A stretch of 64,000 nt of DNA. It comes from Cheiracanthium punctorium (Eukaryota > Arthropoda > Arachnida > Araneae > Cheiracanthiidae). The DNA lies in assembly GCA_038373885.1 (NCBI GenBank), contig JAWZYV010013142.1:186001-250000 (forward strand). Reading direction: 5' to 3'. Below the pieces are notes generated by a model. That model saw only the letters and a list, made by a program, of their open reading frames with translations. It was not told the DNA's origin and searched no databases. The stretch's first letter is position 1. Every line of letters starts with the position of its first letter. Both the position numbers and the translations under genes were made by a program. This document shows positions 34,820 through 45,633 of the stretch, piece by piece.

Positions 34820-35178
34820 TACAGTGTTTACTCGCGCTATAGTCGCACTTTTTTTTGCCAATTTTTCATGGTGAAAGTCTAGGTGCGACTAGTATGCGAG
34901 GGGAATCTACTGTATAATATTGTACACTCTAATGCTAAAACAATACTAGGATTATAATAAAATAACTAAACAAATGTTTCCAGTTTATCTGCCCTACAAT
35001 CTTTTTATTTATTTTTTTTAATTGTACACAAATAAGAGAATTTTTTCTTTTCATAGGAATACTTTTATAGAATAAATGAAAGTCAAATACGTGACTGCAA
35101 CTTTTATGCGGAGAAATTTTTTGACGAATTTTTCTCCTTCTAAACAGGGGTGCGACTATTGCACGAGTAAACACGGTA
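34820..35178. mobile_element. TA-flanked miniature element (pogo/mariner-like)
   Basis: The ends TACAGTGTTTACTCGCGCTA and GTGCGACTATTGCACGAGTA...CGGTA are inverted repeats including GTGCGACT. Terminal TA on both sides suggests a TA target duplication. No transposase is seen. It interrupts the satellite array. Confidence 0.8.
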
Positions 35179-35525
35179 TGTAGGCGTCGATGTTTTCTGA
35201 AATTTTCAGAATTTGTGACAATTTATCCAAAATATAAATATTTTTTCTCACATCACGTAATAACGATTAAAATAAACAAAATGAAATTCAGTAATATGGT
35301 AGGTGATCACTGAACTTCAACTATAAACTTATTTTTTCAAAATTTTGTGTAGGTTTTGAAATTTTTGAAAATTGTTTGCGTATCACTTGAAAACGGTTCG
35401 AACAATTGGTAGAAACTACATAATAGTTGTCGCTTTATTATCGTCTTTATACTCCTACGATGCATACGTAAGTTCAAACTTTTCAAAGGTCTGCAGGATA
35501 TATAAAACCCGTCAACGACGGGTAC

Positions 35526-35970
35526 TTCAGCTCAGTGGCATAACCAGAATTTTTTCAAGAGGGAGGTTCGTTTTTCCGATTACTTATATACAAACATGCG
35601 CACACACATATTATACAGTAAACTCCGGATATAGTGAACTTTCGGCTATATTGAACGCTAACCATTAGGAAAAAGTACTTCCCAATAAATTGCATTATTA
35701 ATCCTACAAATTTATATGAATAAACATATATAGGAATTGAAATGATATATGTATTCGACTTTTCGTTGTCACTGCGTCAGCACTCTAGTACTGCTCAGTA
35801 GTTGGCTGACAGAAGTGGGGGTGGGGGGGCTCGGTGTGTTCAGATCGACTTTGGAGCACCAAAAAACCACCATATTGTGCTTATTTATGGTAATTTTCTC
35901 CCTTCCTCCTAGGGTATGGGGTGCTTGACCTCCCCTAAGAGCCCCCTTTCCTGCGCCACTGGAAAGTTTC
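35526..35970. mobile_element. hAT-like remnant (CAGTGGC ends) with a pogo-like end inside
   Basis: The left end CAGTGGCATAACCAGAATTT and right end TTCCTGCGCCACTG are inverted. Inside, TACAGTAAACTCCGGATATA at 35616 resembles a pogo/Tigger terminus. No 8-bp duplication was found, so the boundaries are tentative. Confidence 0.55.
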
Positions 35971-36253
35971 GAGGTATCAGCAAGGCGCCCTTGCTTCATG
36001 CTTGTTGTTGTTGTTGCACTGTAATTGCTTTCTTATTTAATGCTTACGTAAGAATAGTCGTCACCCTTGTCCCCCTTGTCAGAAAAAATAAGCTGACCCG
36101 GGAACCACCCCACCTCCCCCTTATTGATTACGTAAAACTTGATAACCAACGATAAATAACTTCCGGTAAGGAAACCTGCTTTCAACCCCCACCCCACCCC
36201 CACCCGCAGTGAGAAATACCATCATCTCAATAAATCACGCTTCCCCTCTTTTC

Positions 36254-36627
36254 TTACTAGACCCGCAAGAATCCTTAGGGAATTTATAAATTTTCTACCT
36301 CTCCTCTGAGATTTAAATTATTCAAAACTATTTTTAATTAAAACTGGAAGTAAGTTTAAACGTTCCTCTATTAATGAATTATTTTGTTTTTTTAAACATA
36401 TTGAATTTCAAAAGTACTTTTGACTATTTATATCTATAATTTACTGTATTTTCAAAAATTTAACTGAAATTGAACTATATTCTTATAAGATTTTGTAAAA
36501 AATAAAAAGCAGAATTTATAGAGAATTATCTGCTGTATAACCTGCAGTAATTTTTTATTAAAATACCTAAAAATATCCTGCGGGGGAGGTAGAAAAATTT
36601 ACCCGTAGGTTAACATAGGACTAGTAA
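36254..36627. mobile_element. Foldback element with TTACTAG ends
   Basis: The left arm TTACTAGACCCGCAAGAATC followed by ATTTTCTACCTCTCC and the inverse of the right arm (CTAGTAA, GGGGAGGTAGAAAAATTTAC) pair with mismatches across about 60 bp. Family unknown. Confidence 0.55.
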
Positions 36628-36912
36628 ATCCAAGATGGAGGCCGTCCGACCGCCATAAGACATTTCATAGAGACCACACCTTTTGGGGCAAACTCATAGC
36701 TACCAGTCTTTACGGAATATAATTAATCACTTTTTGCAAACAGTGTATGGTTTTCTAATACATTTCTTTTTAAGTAAACAGCTTGCATGTTGAGAGATTT
36801 TACGATATTCTAAACAATGTTTACAAGAAGGCGGTTAGTTAAATTTCATACGGGGTGACAGCTATGCAAACTGCACATTACTGATATCATCATAACTACA
36901 GATCATCATGCA

Positions 36913-37094
36913 CTTTAGGCAAGGCCGTAAGCAAGGGGGGGGAGTCATGGAGGTTATATCCCCTCCTGAAATTTTAGTCAATGCAATAATTGTTATTTTA
37001 AAATCTGCGGTGACTCTGGAGATCAATTACAAGAAAAAAAAATTAGCGCTACATTTCGTCCCTCCCTCAAATTTTTTTTTAAGGCTACAGCCTT
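36913..37094. mobile_element. G-run hAT-like miniature remnant
   Basis: GGCAAGGCCGTAAGCAAGGG at the left and CTACAGCCTTA at the right are roughly inverted, with ATATCCCCTCCTGAAATTTT inside. It resembles the CAGGGGCGTAGCCAGG-type fragments. Confidence 0.5.
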
Positions 37095-37649
37095 ATTTTA
37101 TGTGTTGTTTATCAATATTTATAACATTTGAATTCACAAAAACAAACTATTACACTATTAAATAATTAATTCAGGGCTTCCATTACTGGGGAAAAGTGGG
37201 TGAGAATTTCACACCTTTTTCAAAAAACTGAATGGGATTTTAAAAAAAAAATTGGTGGGAATTTCTTTTTATAGATATGGGTTGGGTAAATACCCAGTGA
37301 GTACGATATTTATAAATGGATATTTACCCTCGCCTCGGGTAAACACCCAAAATCAGGGTATTTATGATTTTTAGTTATTTTTATTACATGTCATTGGCCT
37401 CCAAATCTGTAAGTTAGGCCCATTTACATGCAATATCAGTTGAGAAACAACCGTGTGCCCAGGAACAACCCCCCCCCCCATCCGAATCTTCCAAAATGCG
37501 AATATTTTGTGCAAAATGAAAACGTTTTTTGGATGCGAGAATTTCTCACAGTAGTAATTTATTTAATGCAAGAGAAAAAAAAAATGCGAGATTCTCGCGC
37601 TCTAGTGAAAACACTGTAATTAAAGAATTCAGACGACTAATTAAACAAT

Positions 37650-37985
37650 TAAGGTTCCTACGGAAAAAACACTCAAAATACTGGTGTTAAACGATAAAAT
37701 AAATGAAAACTTTGTATAAAAAACACACATAAAATGATGCTTGTAGAAAGATACGATCGTTTCGACTGAAAATTCATTCAGACTTCCACCGTCAAAGCCC
37801 TTCGTCTCACAAAACAGTGGGAACTCCACTGTTCCCCACACAGAGTTTCCACTTTTTGTGAGACGAAGGGCATTGACTGAGGAAGACTGAACGAATTTTT
37901 AGTCGAAACGATCGTATATTTCTATAAGTATCATTTTATGTGTATTTTTTAAACAAAGTTTTTATTTTAATTAAGGTCCCTACTG
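37650..37985. repeat. Large imperfect hairpin (foldback element)
   Basis: The left arm (about 37650-37815) and right arm (about 37852-37985) are inverse copies. TACGATCGTTTCGACTGAAA and GCCCTTCGTCTCACAAAA on the left face TTTTGTGAGACGAAGGGC and GTCGAAACGATCGTA on the right. The loop is only about 36 bp. The outer arm contains TTAAGGTTCCTAC / TTAAGGTCCCTAC in opposite orientations. Confidence 0.85.
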
Positions 37986-39045
37986 CTTTTTTAACGTATT
38001 GACAGTGCTGAATGTGCACTTGAAGTAGTACATTTATAATTAAATTATTCATTGAGGAATGAAGCCGGGTTCAAAATTAGCAGTCATTAGTTGTATTTTG
38101 CAACAGTAAATTGCGTTTTAAAGACCAAGATTTCGTCCCCAGTCGTCCCCTGTTATTATGATAGAATTGCCATGGATCCTTGCTATTCTTCTGACAACAC
38201 AAACCCACTTGTCTATCAATGCTGCGAGAAGAATATTGTTCTTGCGAATTGCCTCTATAGCTAAATGCACTCTTCTCGCATAAAATAAAAAATTCCCCCA
38301 TTTCTTTCTTGTATATACAGTGAAACATGCATATAACGATATTGTCAATAATCATGCTTATAACAATATTTTCTTCTGTCCCGACGAAATTTCTATTTAC
38401 TTAATGCATTTAAAACCTATCTATAGCGATATTCACTTTTTAAACGCACCTGTCTATAATGATCATTTTAACGCCTACAAAACATTTTGTAATACATATA
38501 ACTCAATGCATTTATTTTGGAGAGTATTTCCTACGGTCCAGAATACACACTAATAAAAGATTGCAGCACGGATGTGACAACAAGAAATTTTTTTCTAGCA
38601 TTGCCTTGTTTCTTGAAATTTGTTTTTTTATGGGCTAAAGCTTTTTATCCATGATGATGTGGCATAAAACATTTGCATTTAAAGAAAAGTATCTCTTGTT
38701 TTTTTTTTTTTTTTTTCTTGGTAATGCTATACCCGATAAAATTTGTACAGCTACCTTTTATGCAAACTTTTATGTCTATTATTAGTAAAAATTTTAAATA
38801 AACCACACAAGGTTTACAATACAGCAAAATCCCAAGAAAAAAGGATGTAATTTATGCATCGAAAATATGCATTATCCTCCACCTCCATAAAGTAAATCTA
38901 TCATCCGACTTCAATATACATTGATGATTTGAAACACTCAACAGAACAAACAGAATCTGTAATTGCAAGAACATTTTTTATTTGTTAGATGAACAATGCC
39001 AATTCAATTATTGTAAATCCGCTCTTATATTAAACGAGGAATGTT

Positions 39046-39080
39046 TGTGTGTGTGTGTGTGTGTGTGGGTGTGTATGTCC
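39046..39080 (+). repeat. GT microsatellite
   Basis: A GT run with one G interruption is followed by ATGTCCGAGCGATCTCGAAA. That phrase looks like the start of a dispersed repeat, but no boundary could be set. Confidence 0.85.
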
Positions 39081-40299
39081 GAGCGATCTCGAAAACTGCT
39101 CTAAGGATTCTTTTTAAATTTCGTACCTGGGGATTTTTTAGGCCCCTGAAACGATTGAGCTAGGTCACGTGATTGAAAAACTCTAAAACGTTTAAAATTT
39201 AAAATTTTTGGACGGTAACGCCATCTATTGAGCGTTTGAAAAACACACTTCATGCAATCTTCCTAAAAGGGAAGCTCAAATAAGTTTGGGGCGGATTAAA
39301 AAATACACGCCATCGATATATAATAGTAAAAATTAATTTCGCAAAGAAACAAAATAAATGGAACTTGATATCCAGTACACAGACAAATAAATATTTTAGT
39401 AACTAGATATATTACACCATTCAGCTACATAAATTTGTTTAGAATTAAAAAGTTATTTTTATTTCAAAATATCGTCCTGGCAACCAGCGAAAGAAAAAGA
39501 GAAAAGAATCTTCGTTGCCATCCCCGCAAGCACCTTGATGGAATATACGTAAATAATTTAATTATTTTTAATTCGTAGTTATTAATACAAAACTATTCGT
39601 AAATCTTATGTGAAAACTGCCTGAATTTATTACAATTATTCTTTTGTAACAAACGTAAAGCTAAATGTATTTTCGCGTATATACTAAAACAATAAAGATT
39701 TTTCATGTATTTTATTGATCCATATGATGCGAATTTCGAAAGTGCATAAAAGTTTCAGCTTGGCCAAATAATTTAAATGAAAATGACACCCTTTTCAGTC
39801 ATTCACAGTAAGAAAAAAAATCCTGTGACGTAACATGAAAATTCCATTTTTTTTTTTTAAATAACGGCACTAGGTTGAATTCTACTTTAACTGCCTTATT
39901 CCGCCAAGTTTACGATAAATATTTAAATGTAGTTACCCTGACGATTATTTTTTTTTAAAGGGACAACCGTTTATAATGAAACGATCTTTGAAACTCCGAT
40001 GAAAAAATTTATAATGATACAATCAATTCCTAAATTGGGCTCGCAGCCGATATTCAAATTAATTTTGCAGGTGATCGGCCATCAGTTTAGTTTTCATTCA
40101 CTGCAGTTGATGATTTCAACTCATTTATTTTGTCATCGTATGGACAACCTTTGAAAAGTTGCGGGCAGAACTTCACGATGGTAGCGAACTCCTGGGCCTG
40201 ACTTCAGGATGTTAGCGAAATCGCGGGCCGTATAATTCGGATTTATGTGAAGTTTGAATGTTTTATATAGGTTTTATACAGGGTTTTGACTTGTTCTGC

Positions 40300-40365
40300 G
40301 GGCTGGTCCAAAAGCCATGGCGGGCCCCATCCGGCCGCAGGCTGGGAGTTGCCCATATGTGGAAG
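40300..40365 (+). mobile_element. hAT-Charlie 3' end remnant
   Basis: CCATGGCGGGCCCCATCCGG, followed by CCGCAGGCTGGGAGTTGCCC, resembles the GC-rich 3' end of Charlie-like hAT elements. No left end or target duplication is recognised. Confidence 0.5.
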
Positions 40366-40925
40366 CAGTAAATTGGGAGGCGGAAATCTGGTTATTAAGA
40401 TTTTTTCTAATAAATTTTCAATATTTAGACGTGGATTAGACTGTGTTGTTTTGTGTTGTGTACTATCATTAAACTAAAGGATAAAGGCCTTTGTGGAGAC
40501 AATTACAGCGGGCGATAGAATGTCTACACTCAGAATATTTAATATTTACCCACTTAAAATCAAATAACTTCATATTCAATTTTTATTATACATCGAAATT
40601 CGAATTGTATAATCTGCAGAAACATTTCGTATTCGAAACATTTCGTTTGGTATCAACATCCTCTCCTATATCCATGCTTAATGCATAGAAAACCGTTTTA
40701 TTTTTGAAAAAAAGTTAAACTGAGTAGTAATTTAGAAAAGCTATCTTAAGGGAATTGGAATCGTAATTTTTCCTCCAAAGCCTGATAACCGTGACTTCAA
40801 TGTAACGCCAATGTCACTTGCAATAGATAATTCTGATACTCAAATGATTAGCTTTTTTATTCTCTTAAATGAAATAGAGCTAAAAATACAAAAAAAAACG
40901 CTTAAAAATCAGGGAACGGGTGGAT

Positions 40926-41010
40926 TATCAGATTTTTTTCTTTTTTTCTTTTTTTTTCTTTTTTTTTTCTTCTTTTTCTTTCTTTCTTTTTTTTTTTCAT
41001 TATTATGATA
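40926..41010 (+). repeat. CTTT-rich low-complexity tract
   Basis: T runs broken by single C bases, about 80 bp long. The open frame across it (poly-phenylalanine) is an artefact. Confidence 0.9.
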
Positions 41011-41579
41011 ATTTTCAGGCTGATCGCACCAACGAACCGTGTAAATTTTAAGTTATTAGACAATACATTTTTAATCTGTTTGGATTAATGATGGTAAAAG
41101 TTTTATTTTCAGTGGTTGAACTGGAATTGTGACAGAGTCAGGGATCAGCGTAACTATATAGGAGCGATGTATTTTTGATTTATTCGAGGTTAGAAGTCCA
41201 TTTTCTTCAGTCCATCCGTTTGTTCTATTATTGTAAACGTTTAAGTAGTTGTTAGGGTTATTATAAAAGAATATTTTTGATCTATTCTGTTTTTGATTTC
41301 ATGATTTCGAAGTGTCCTTTTGTACTAATAATTTAAATTGCGTTACACTTTTTATTTTCTTAAGCGTGAGTTTATAAAATAAAATTATGTTTCAAGCATA
41401 TTTATGTAAGATTATACTTTTATGGCATCTATATTTATGTATCTATAAGATTGAATTTACGTTTGTAGAATTTGTTTATGCAAGATGTATTTTCTTTGAA
41501 TTAGAAAAAAATAAGTATTTTATGTTTGAATTGAAGCACTATAGAGAAATTTACAATTTCAATCGTAAAGAATTATCAT

Positions 41580-42530
41580 CATAGATGTATTATAAAGACG
41601 TAAATGCATGAAAGTGTAGCTCAAAAACGAGCTGTGGAAACATATGATCACCGGCAGCAACACTTGGCCCAAATGTGTGAACGTGCAGTTCAAACACAAG
41701 CAGATGAAACAGATGATTAGTATTTGGAAGGAGAACGACATAGAACAGCTAGACGTCGACAAATATATACTTCGGGTAAACAGTCTAAGTATCTACAAAG
41801 GTGCCACAAATGTGGGTACTTATTATCATAGTTTAAAACTTTTTAACATGGATTGCATTCACCCTGGAGCTTTGCATTTTTCTGAAGAGTAAAAACAAAA
41901 ATTAACCGAAACCATTTTGGGGACTGTAAGATTGATGTAGGGTATTCTGATTTTCCTAATGAATTGGTGTGGTTGTTTCTTCGATGTCACCACATTTCAA
42001 AGAATTCGAAATTTGAAAGCATACTTTACAATGGCTTTGTTCACAGTATATGACGAGTGAAACTATTAACGATTTTGGTGTGTACTGCTACGTTGCGAAC
42101 AGTGTATAACAGACTTTATGAATTTTTTTTTTATAAACTCATTCATCTGACAGTTCAACCCACTCAAATTCTTGATGCTGAATTTGAACGTCCTCAATAT
42201 GGACAGATATATTTCTGAAGTAATGAAGACGCTATTAGTGAATGCATCGCCCAAAATCTTCGCTGATACCCTCGCTGATCTGCTACAGAAGGAAAGGAGG
42301 CACATTACGTTAAATTACTTTTTGCTCAACTCTGATGGCACCGACCGTCGAATATTTAGCATCCCTCTTCAAAACAAAGTATATGCCATTGTAACATTGA
42401 ATGCCGACCAAAGTTTACCTGTTAATGTATGGGTGATCCGACAGCGAGGAAAATCTTTGGCAACCATGAAGATTATTGATACGTGCCAAGGCATTTACTT
42501 ATTCATTATTTTACACTTAAGAAGCCTTTA
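41580..42530 (+). pseudogene. Helitron replicase/helicase N-terminal region, decayed
   Basis: Plus strand, several frames. Successive pieces match the Helitron-like N-terminal region as I recall it: KLFNMDCIHPGALHFSEE (the cysteine-rich 'CGALHFSEE' block), FGDCKIDVGYSDFPNELVWL with HISKNSKF in a second frame, and ERPQYGQIYF corresponding to 'RPKYGQLYF'. The open frame 42172-42531 holds DRYISEVMKTLLVNASPKIF (the 'NPYA' helix region) and RRIFSIPLQNKVYAIVTLNA (the 'RYN-P-NEVA' region). The Rep catalytic HUH motif and the helicase are absent here. Frameshifts and stops make it a pseudogene. No Helitron 5' TC or 3' CTRR end was identified. Confidence 0.68.
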
Positions 42531-43129
42531 GATTCTGAGCATGGCTCGGTAACCTGGTACTAATAATTATATATTATTAATTCATTTTGTGTGAGATTAA
42601 AATATCAAAGGCATAAAGCACAAGATTTAATGCAGTAAAGGAATCAATTATGTTTGTGCTGGTGATTTTGTACAGGTGCAATTTTATTAAAAATGATAAG
42701 TTATTAAATTATAATGCAACTTACAATGCACCTAATTGAAATTGGACCTTCACAGTGAGCTTGTTTAAGATTATTTTACATATTTATCATAGTGCTTATT
42801 AAGACTTCTTGCATTTAATTAAAACAATTTTAAAGAAACTACAAATTATCTTAAACTTTCGAAATGATAGTATTGAAAATTTTAATTTAAAAAGAATTAA
42901 TTAAAGTTTTCATCTATGAGTTAATTTTAGGGAAAATTACAAATGTCCCATATGAATTTTGTTTTGATTGCAAGATCATATGCCGCCAACAGTTTGGCGT
43001 GATAAGGATTAATCTATTTATACCTTAGCAATAAAAAAAAATAGAAACAAATGTTGATGAGTTTAGTAAAAACAGGTAAATACACCAACGACACGGTCAC
43101 ATTTTCGTACAATAACGGAAAAATACTTA

Positions 43130-43287
43130 CATGGGCGCCGGCAGCATGGGGCAAGGGGGGGCAATGCCCCCTGGATTTTTGTATGCAGTGTTTTCCCTTG
43201 CTTTTTTGCTCTTTACAACATATAGTAACCATACGTTAAAGTAGTCTTTGCCCCCCCCTCCTGGGAAATATTCTGCCGGCGCCCATG
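43130..43287. mobile_element. Short hAT miniature element with 8-bp target duplication
   Basis: A perfect 15-bp inverted repeat, CATGGGCGCCGGCAG, bounds a 158-bp element. An exact AATACTTA duplication flanks it (43122-43129 and 43288-43295). Inside are a G run and a C run typical of the G-rich family in this window. Confidence 0.93.
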
Positions 43288-43408
43288 AATACTTATGAAT
43301 ACAGAAAAAACAAATATTCGAAATCAAAACAAACGCCGCTTGGCGAGAGTTGTCGGTCATGAATGTTTGTGTTCTGTTAGAAGACAAAATCTATATTCCA
43401 TTTATTAA

Positions 43409-44353
43409 CCCAGACAGCACAGCAAACTTGCAACAAGCTTGATTTATCAAGTCAATAAACTTAAATTAAGCTTGAAAATTTCAAGCGTGTAAGCTTAATG
43501 CAAGCTTGAATCAAGTGTTCTTGTTTACACTTGCCCAGCTTGCATTAAGCTTGACATAGCAAGCTTAATTTCAAGATTAAAAAATTTTCCTAAAAAAAAT
43601 TTCCCCCTAAATACACGGGGCGCCCGTCGGCGAATTCGCCCCACATATTTTATTTTTCCACGCATTTTCCCCTCTACGCTGAAATTTCAAGTTATTTTAA
43701 TCTGTTATCATCAAGCGTCCGCGGCTGGGATCGAACTCGCTACCTAGAGGTTGGGAAGCCAGCGTCCTAACCACTCGGCCAACCTGAGTTTCGCTGATAT
43801 GACCAAAGTTTGAAGTGACTGTTACGGTTATCACGCCGTTTTCCGGCGATATCGATCAGTGGCTGATGTGTTGATATGTTTCTTTTATTTTTACATAGGA
43901 TGAATCAAAATTAAAATAATGTTATGTGTGATTTAGAGACTCTACTAATAGGGAAATAAGCATAATATAAACTTAAAAGCAGCACACGTTTTAAAACTTT
44001 CACTATCGCGACACTCATGTTGGGCAATACTGGCCAAAATCGAGACAAACGACTGATTTTGAAATCAATTTGGTAGTATAATTGTATTTTATTTTGAAGA
44101 ATTTCAATATTTGGAAATATAGATTTTTTTTTTAATTCTATGCTGAAGTACATTTATGACTGATGATAAATTATTTGTTATGTTGATGTGGCTTTCCAAA
44201 TCAAGCAGTAATCAAGTTGTATTCAAGCTTGACTGTTCAAATGACTTCTCTAAGCTTGCTGCAAGCTTAAAATGAATTGAACTGTCAAGCTTGTATTAAT
44301 ACGTCAAAATCAAAGAAATGTCAAGCTTGATTTAAGCTTATGTGCTGTCTGGG
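43409..44353. mobile_element. 945-bp TIR element with CAAGCTTGA-rich subterminal regions
   Basis: The ends are CCCAGACAGCACA and TGTGCTGTCTGGG, a perfect 13-bp inverted repeat. About 150 bp at each end is packed with AAGCTTGA/TCAAGCTT words in both orientations (roughly ten on the left, eight on the right). No clear target duplication and no transposase were found. A tRNA-like sequence sits in the middle. Confidence 0.88.
43716..43789 (-). repeat. tRNA-like sequence (SINE head or tRNA pseudogene)
   Basis: On the minus strand a box A-like TGGCCGAGTGG and a box B-like GAGTTCGATCC have tRNA spacing, in a serine-tRNA-like layout. The T stem (GCGAG against CCAGC) and the acceptor stem do not pair, so it is not a functional tRNA. 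It is probably the head of a SINE inserted in the 43409-44353 element. Confidence 0.6.
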
Positions 44354-44604
44354 AATTTACTATGAATATTGTTATTTTATTATTTTTATACAAGTTATGT
44401 GTATGATGATAGCAATCATATTTATGTAAGAATTATATGCTTCCGAAAAGCAATCATTGTGGCACCCTATTAACAATAACACGTAGAAAATAGCATATGA
44501 AATATATTAATATCATAATGTAAATGAAAATAAATACTTTGGTTACCAATTTATACACACAAATGCAAAAATAAAACTATATTTCAAACGCTTTTACAAT
44601 TTTT

Positions 44605-44757
44605 TCACATAATCTTGAACTGGCAGACGAATTCCAACAGATTGCGTATAAAAATAACACTCCATTTTTTTCTTCTTTCTTGATCTGCTGGCAATCTAAA
44701 TAAGTGGTATCCTTTTTCGCTATTGTCAGTACAATTTATAGCAGAGCATCCAACCAT
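44605..44757 (-). pseudogene. THAP zinc-finger domain fragment
   Basis: On the minus strand a 50-codon frame starts MVGCSAINCTD, giving the first two zinc ligands, then KGYHLFRLPADQERRKKW, the conserved core of THAP domains (F-x-x-P-x-D-x-x-R-x-x-W). The frame then shifts: in another frame SASSRLCEKI follows, where an intact THAP has S-x-x-C-x-x-H-F, so the histidine is replaced by isoleucine. THAP domains occur in host DNA-binding proteins and in P-element-type transposases; the fragment is too short to choose. It is broken and lies in the large NOL4-like intron, near a mariner remnant. Confidence 0.65.
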
Positions 44758-44909
44758 TTTGATTGCCCTTAAACAATCAAAATATAAGCTTTATTACAAG
44801 CGTCTGTGCTACAAAATAGCGGCTTACCACAATTTTCGAGCCATAATGTGGGACAGGTAAGTTCCCCCCCCCCAGAGTAGCCTTAGGTTAAACTGCTTCG
44901 TTTGTCTCC

Positions 44910-45318
44910 ATGTCAATCAGTAATCCCGCCAACTGTGAAGTTCGCTCAGCTATTCGGTTTTTAAATGCAAAAAAAATTCGTCCCGCTGAAATTCATCGGC
45001 AGCTTGTTGAAGTTTTTGGCGAAGGTGTAATGCTCGGGCCTCACGTTGCGGCAAAAACAAAGACGCAACTGGAAAATTTTCATTGGGAAGTACTGGATCA
45101 TCCAGCATACAGCCCTGACAGCACCATCAGACTTTCATCTGTTTCCAAAACTTAAGGAATTTCTTGGTGGAAAGCGCTTGGAAAATGATGGCAAGTTGAA
45201 AAAAATTGCTAACTGGTTTAACGGTCAGGCGGCAGAGTTTTTTGGTGATGGGATCCAAAAGCTGGTGCCACCACTTGACAAATGTTTAAATGCTAATGGT
45301 GACTATATTGAAAAGTGA
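44910..45318 (+). pseudogene. mariner (SETMAR-type) transposase, internal deletion
   Basis: Plus strand. The N-terminal helix-turn-helix region reads NCEVRSAIRFLNAKKIRPAE, then IHRQLVEVFGEGVM. It jumps directly to the C-terminal catalytic region, PHVAAKTKTQLENFHWEVL then DHPAYSPDS, which should contain the third acidic position (normally PYSPDLAPSD). After a frame change, PSDFHLFPKLKEFLGGKR, NGQAAEFFGDGIQKLVP and LDKCLNANGDYIEK complete the C-terminus. Some 200 residues between the two parts are deleted, including the first two catalytic aspartates, so the copy is inactive. The deletion joint is at about 45020. I could not fix the terminal inverted repeats. Confidence 0.88.
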
Positions 45319-45572
45319 AAAAAATGTTCATATTTTAGTTTGTAATACAATTTAACGTTCATAAGTAAATTTTCTCCTACTCCATTACAAAACTTTCTTA
45401 CTTAAAAAATGACCTACGTAGAACGATACAATTTATCACTGGGAATATTAACCAAAATGAAATGGTACCTTTCTTTAGTGTGTAAATTAACTAAAAGCAG
45501 AGCTATTGCTTGCGTCTTTTTTTTTTTTTTTAATCATACCATATGTATTTTTTTATCGCCTTCATTCTACAG

Positions 45573-45633
45573 CGAAAAGTAAATTGTCACTCCGAACGCG
45601 TGAAACTGCGCCCAGTGTCCAACCTCTGAAAAA
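45573..45633 (+). other. Candidate 61-bp cassette exon in the NOL4-like intron
   Basis: An acceptor (CGCCTTCATTCTACAG) and a perfect donor (AAAAA then GTAAGT) bound 61 bp, 307 bp upstream of the next real exon. Entered in phase 0, as after the exon ending at 10331, it runs into TGA at 45627; because 61 is not a multiple of three, it would also break the frame. A non-coding alternative exon, a poison exon or a chance pair of sites are all possible. No conservation evidence is available here. Confidence 0.3.

Larger units (their letters stand above)
33995..35420 (+). repeat. Satellite-like tandem array, about 150-bp period, with nested insertions
   Basis: Units carry the landmark CACATCACGTAA(A/T)AACGA followed by GATAGGTNATCACTCAACTT. 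They appear near 34046, 34443, 34594, 34752, 35253 and 35381. The array begins after a TCTGTCTGTC-type segment and a (TTA)n run (34018-34042). A SINE (34109-34343) splits the first unit and a TA-flanked miniature element (34820-35178) splits a later one. Confidence 0.8.

Noticed and set aside
38077..38355. Overlapping minus-strand frames (76 and 92 codons) with an IIITGDDWGRNL segment
   Set aside because: It looks suggestive, but no family could be named and no splice sites or element ends frame it.
40811..41008. Poly-phenylalanine open frame
   Set aside because: Translation of a CTTT-rich low-complexity tract.
43716..43789. Functional tRNA gene on the minus strand
   Set aside because: Box A and B are present but the T stem and acceptor stem do not pair and no clean anticodon arm forms.
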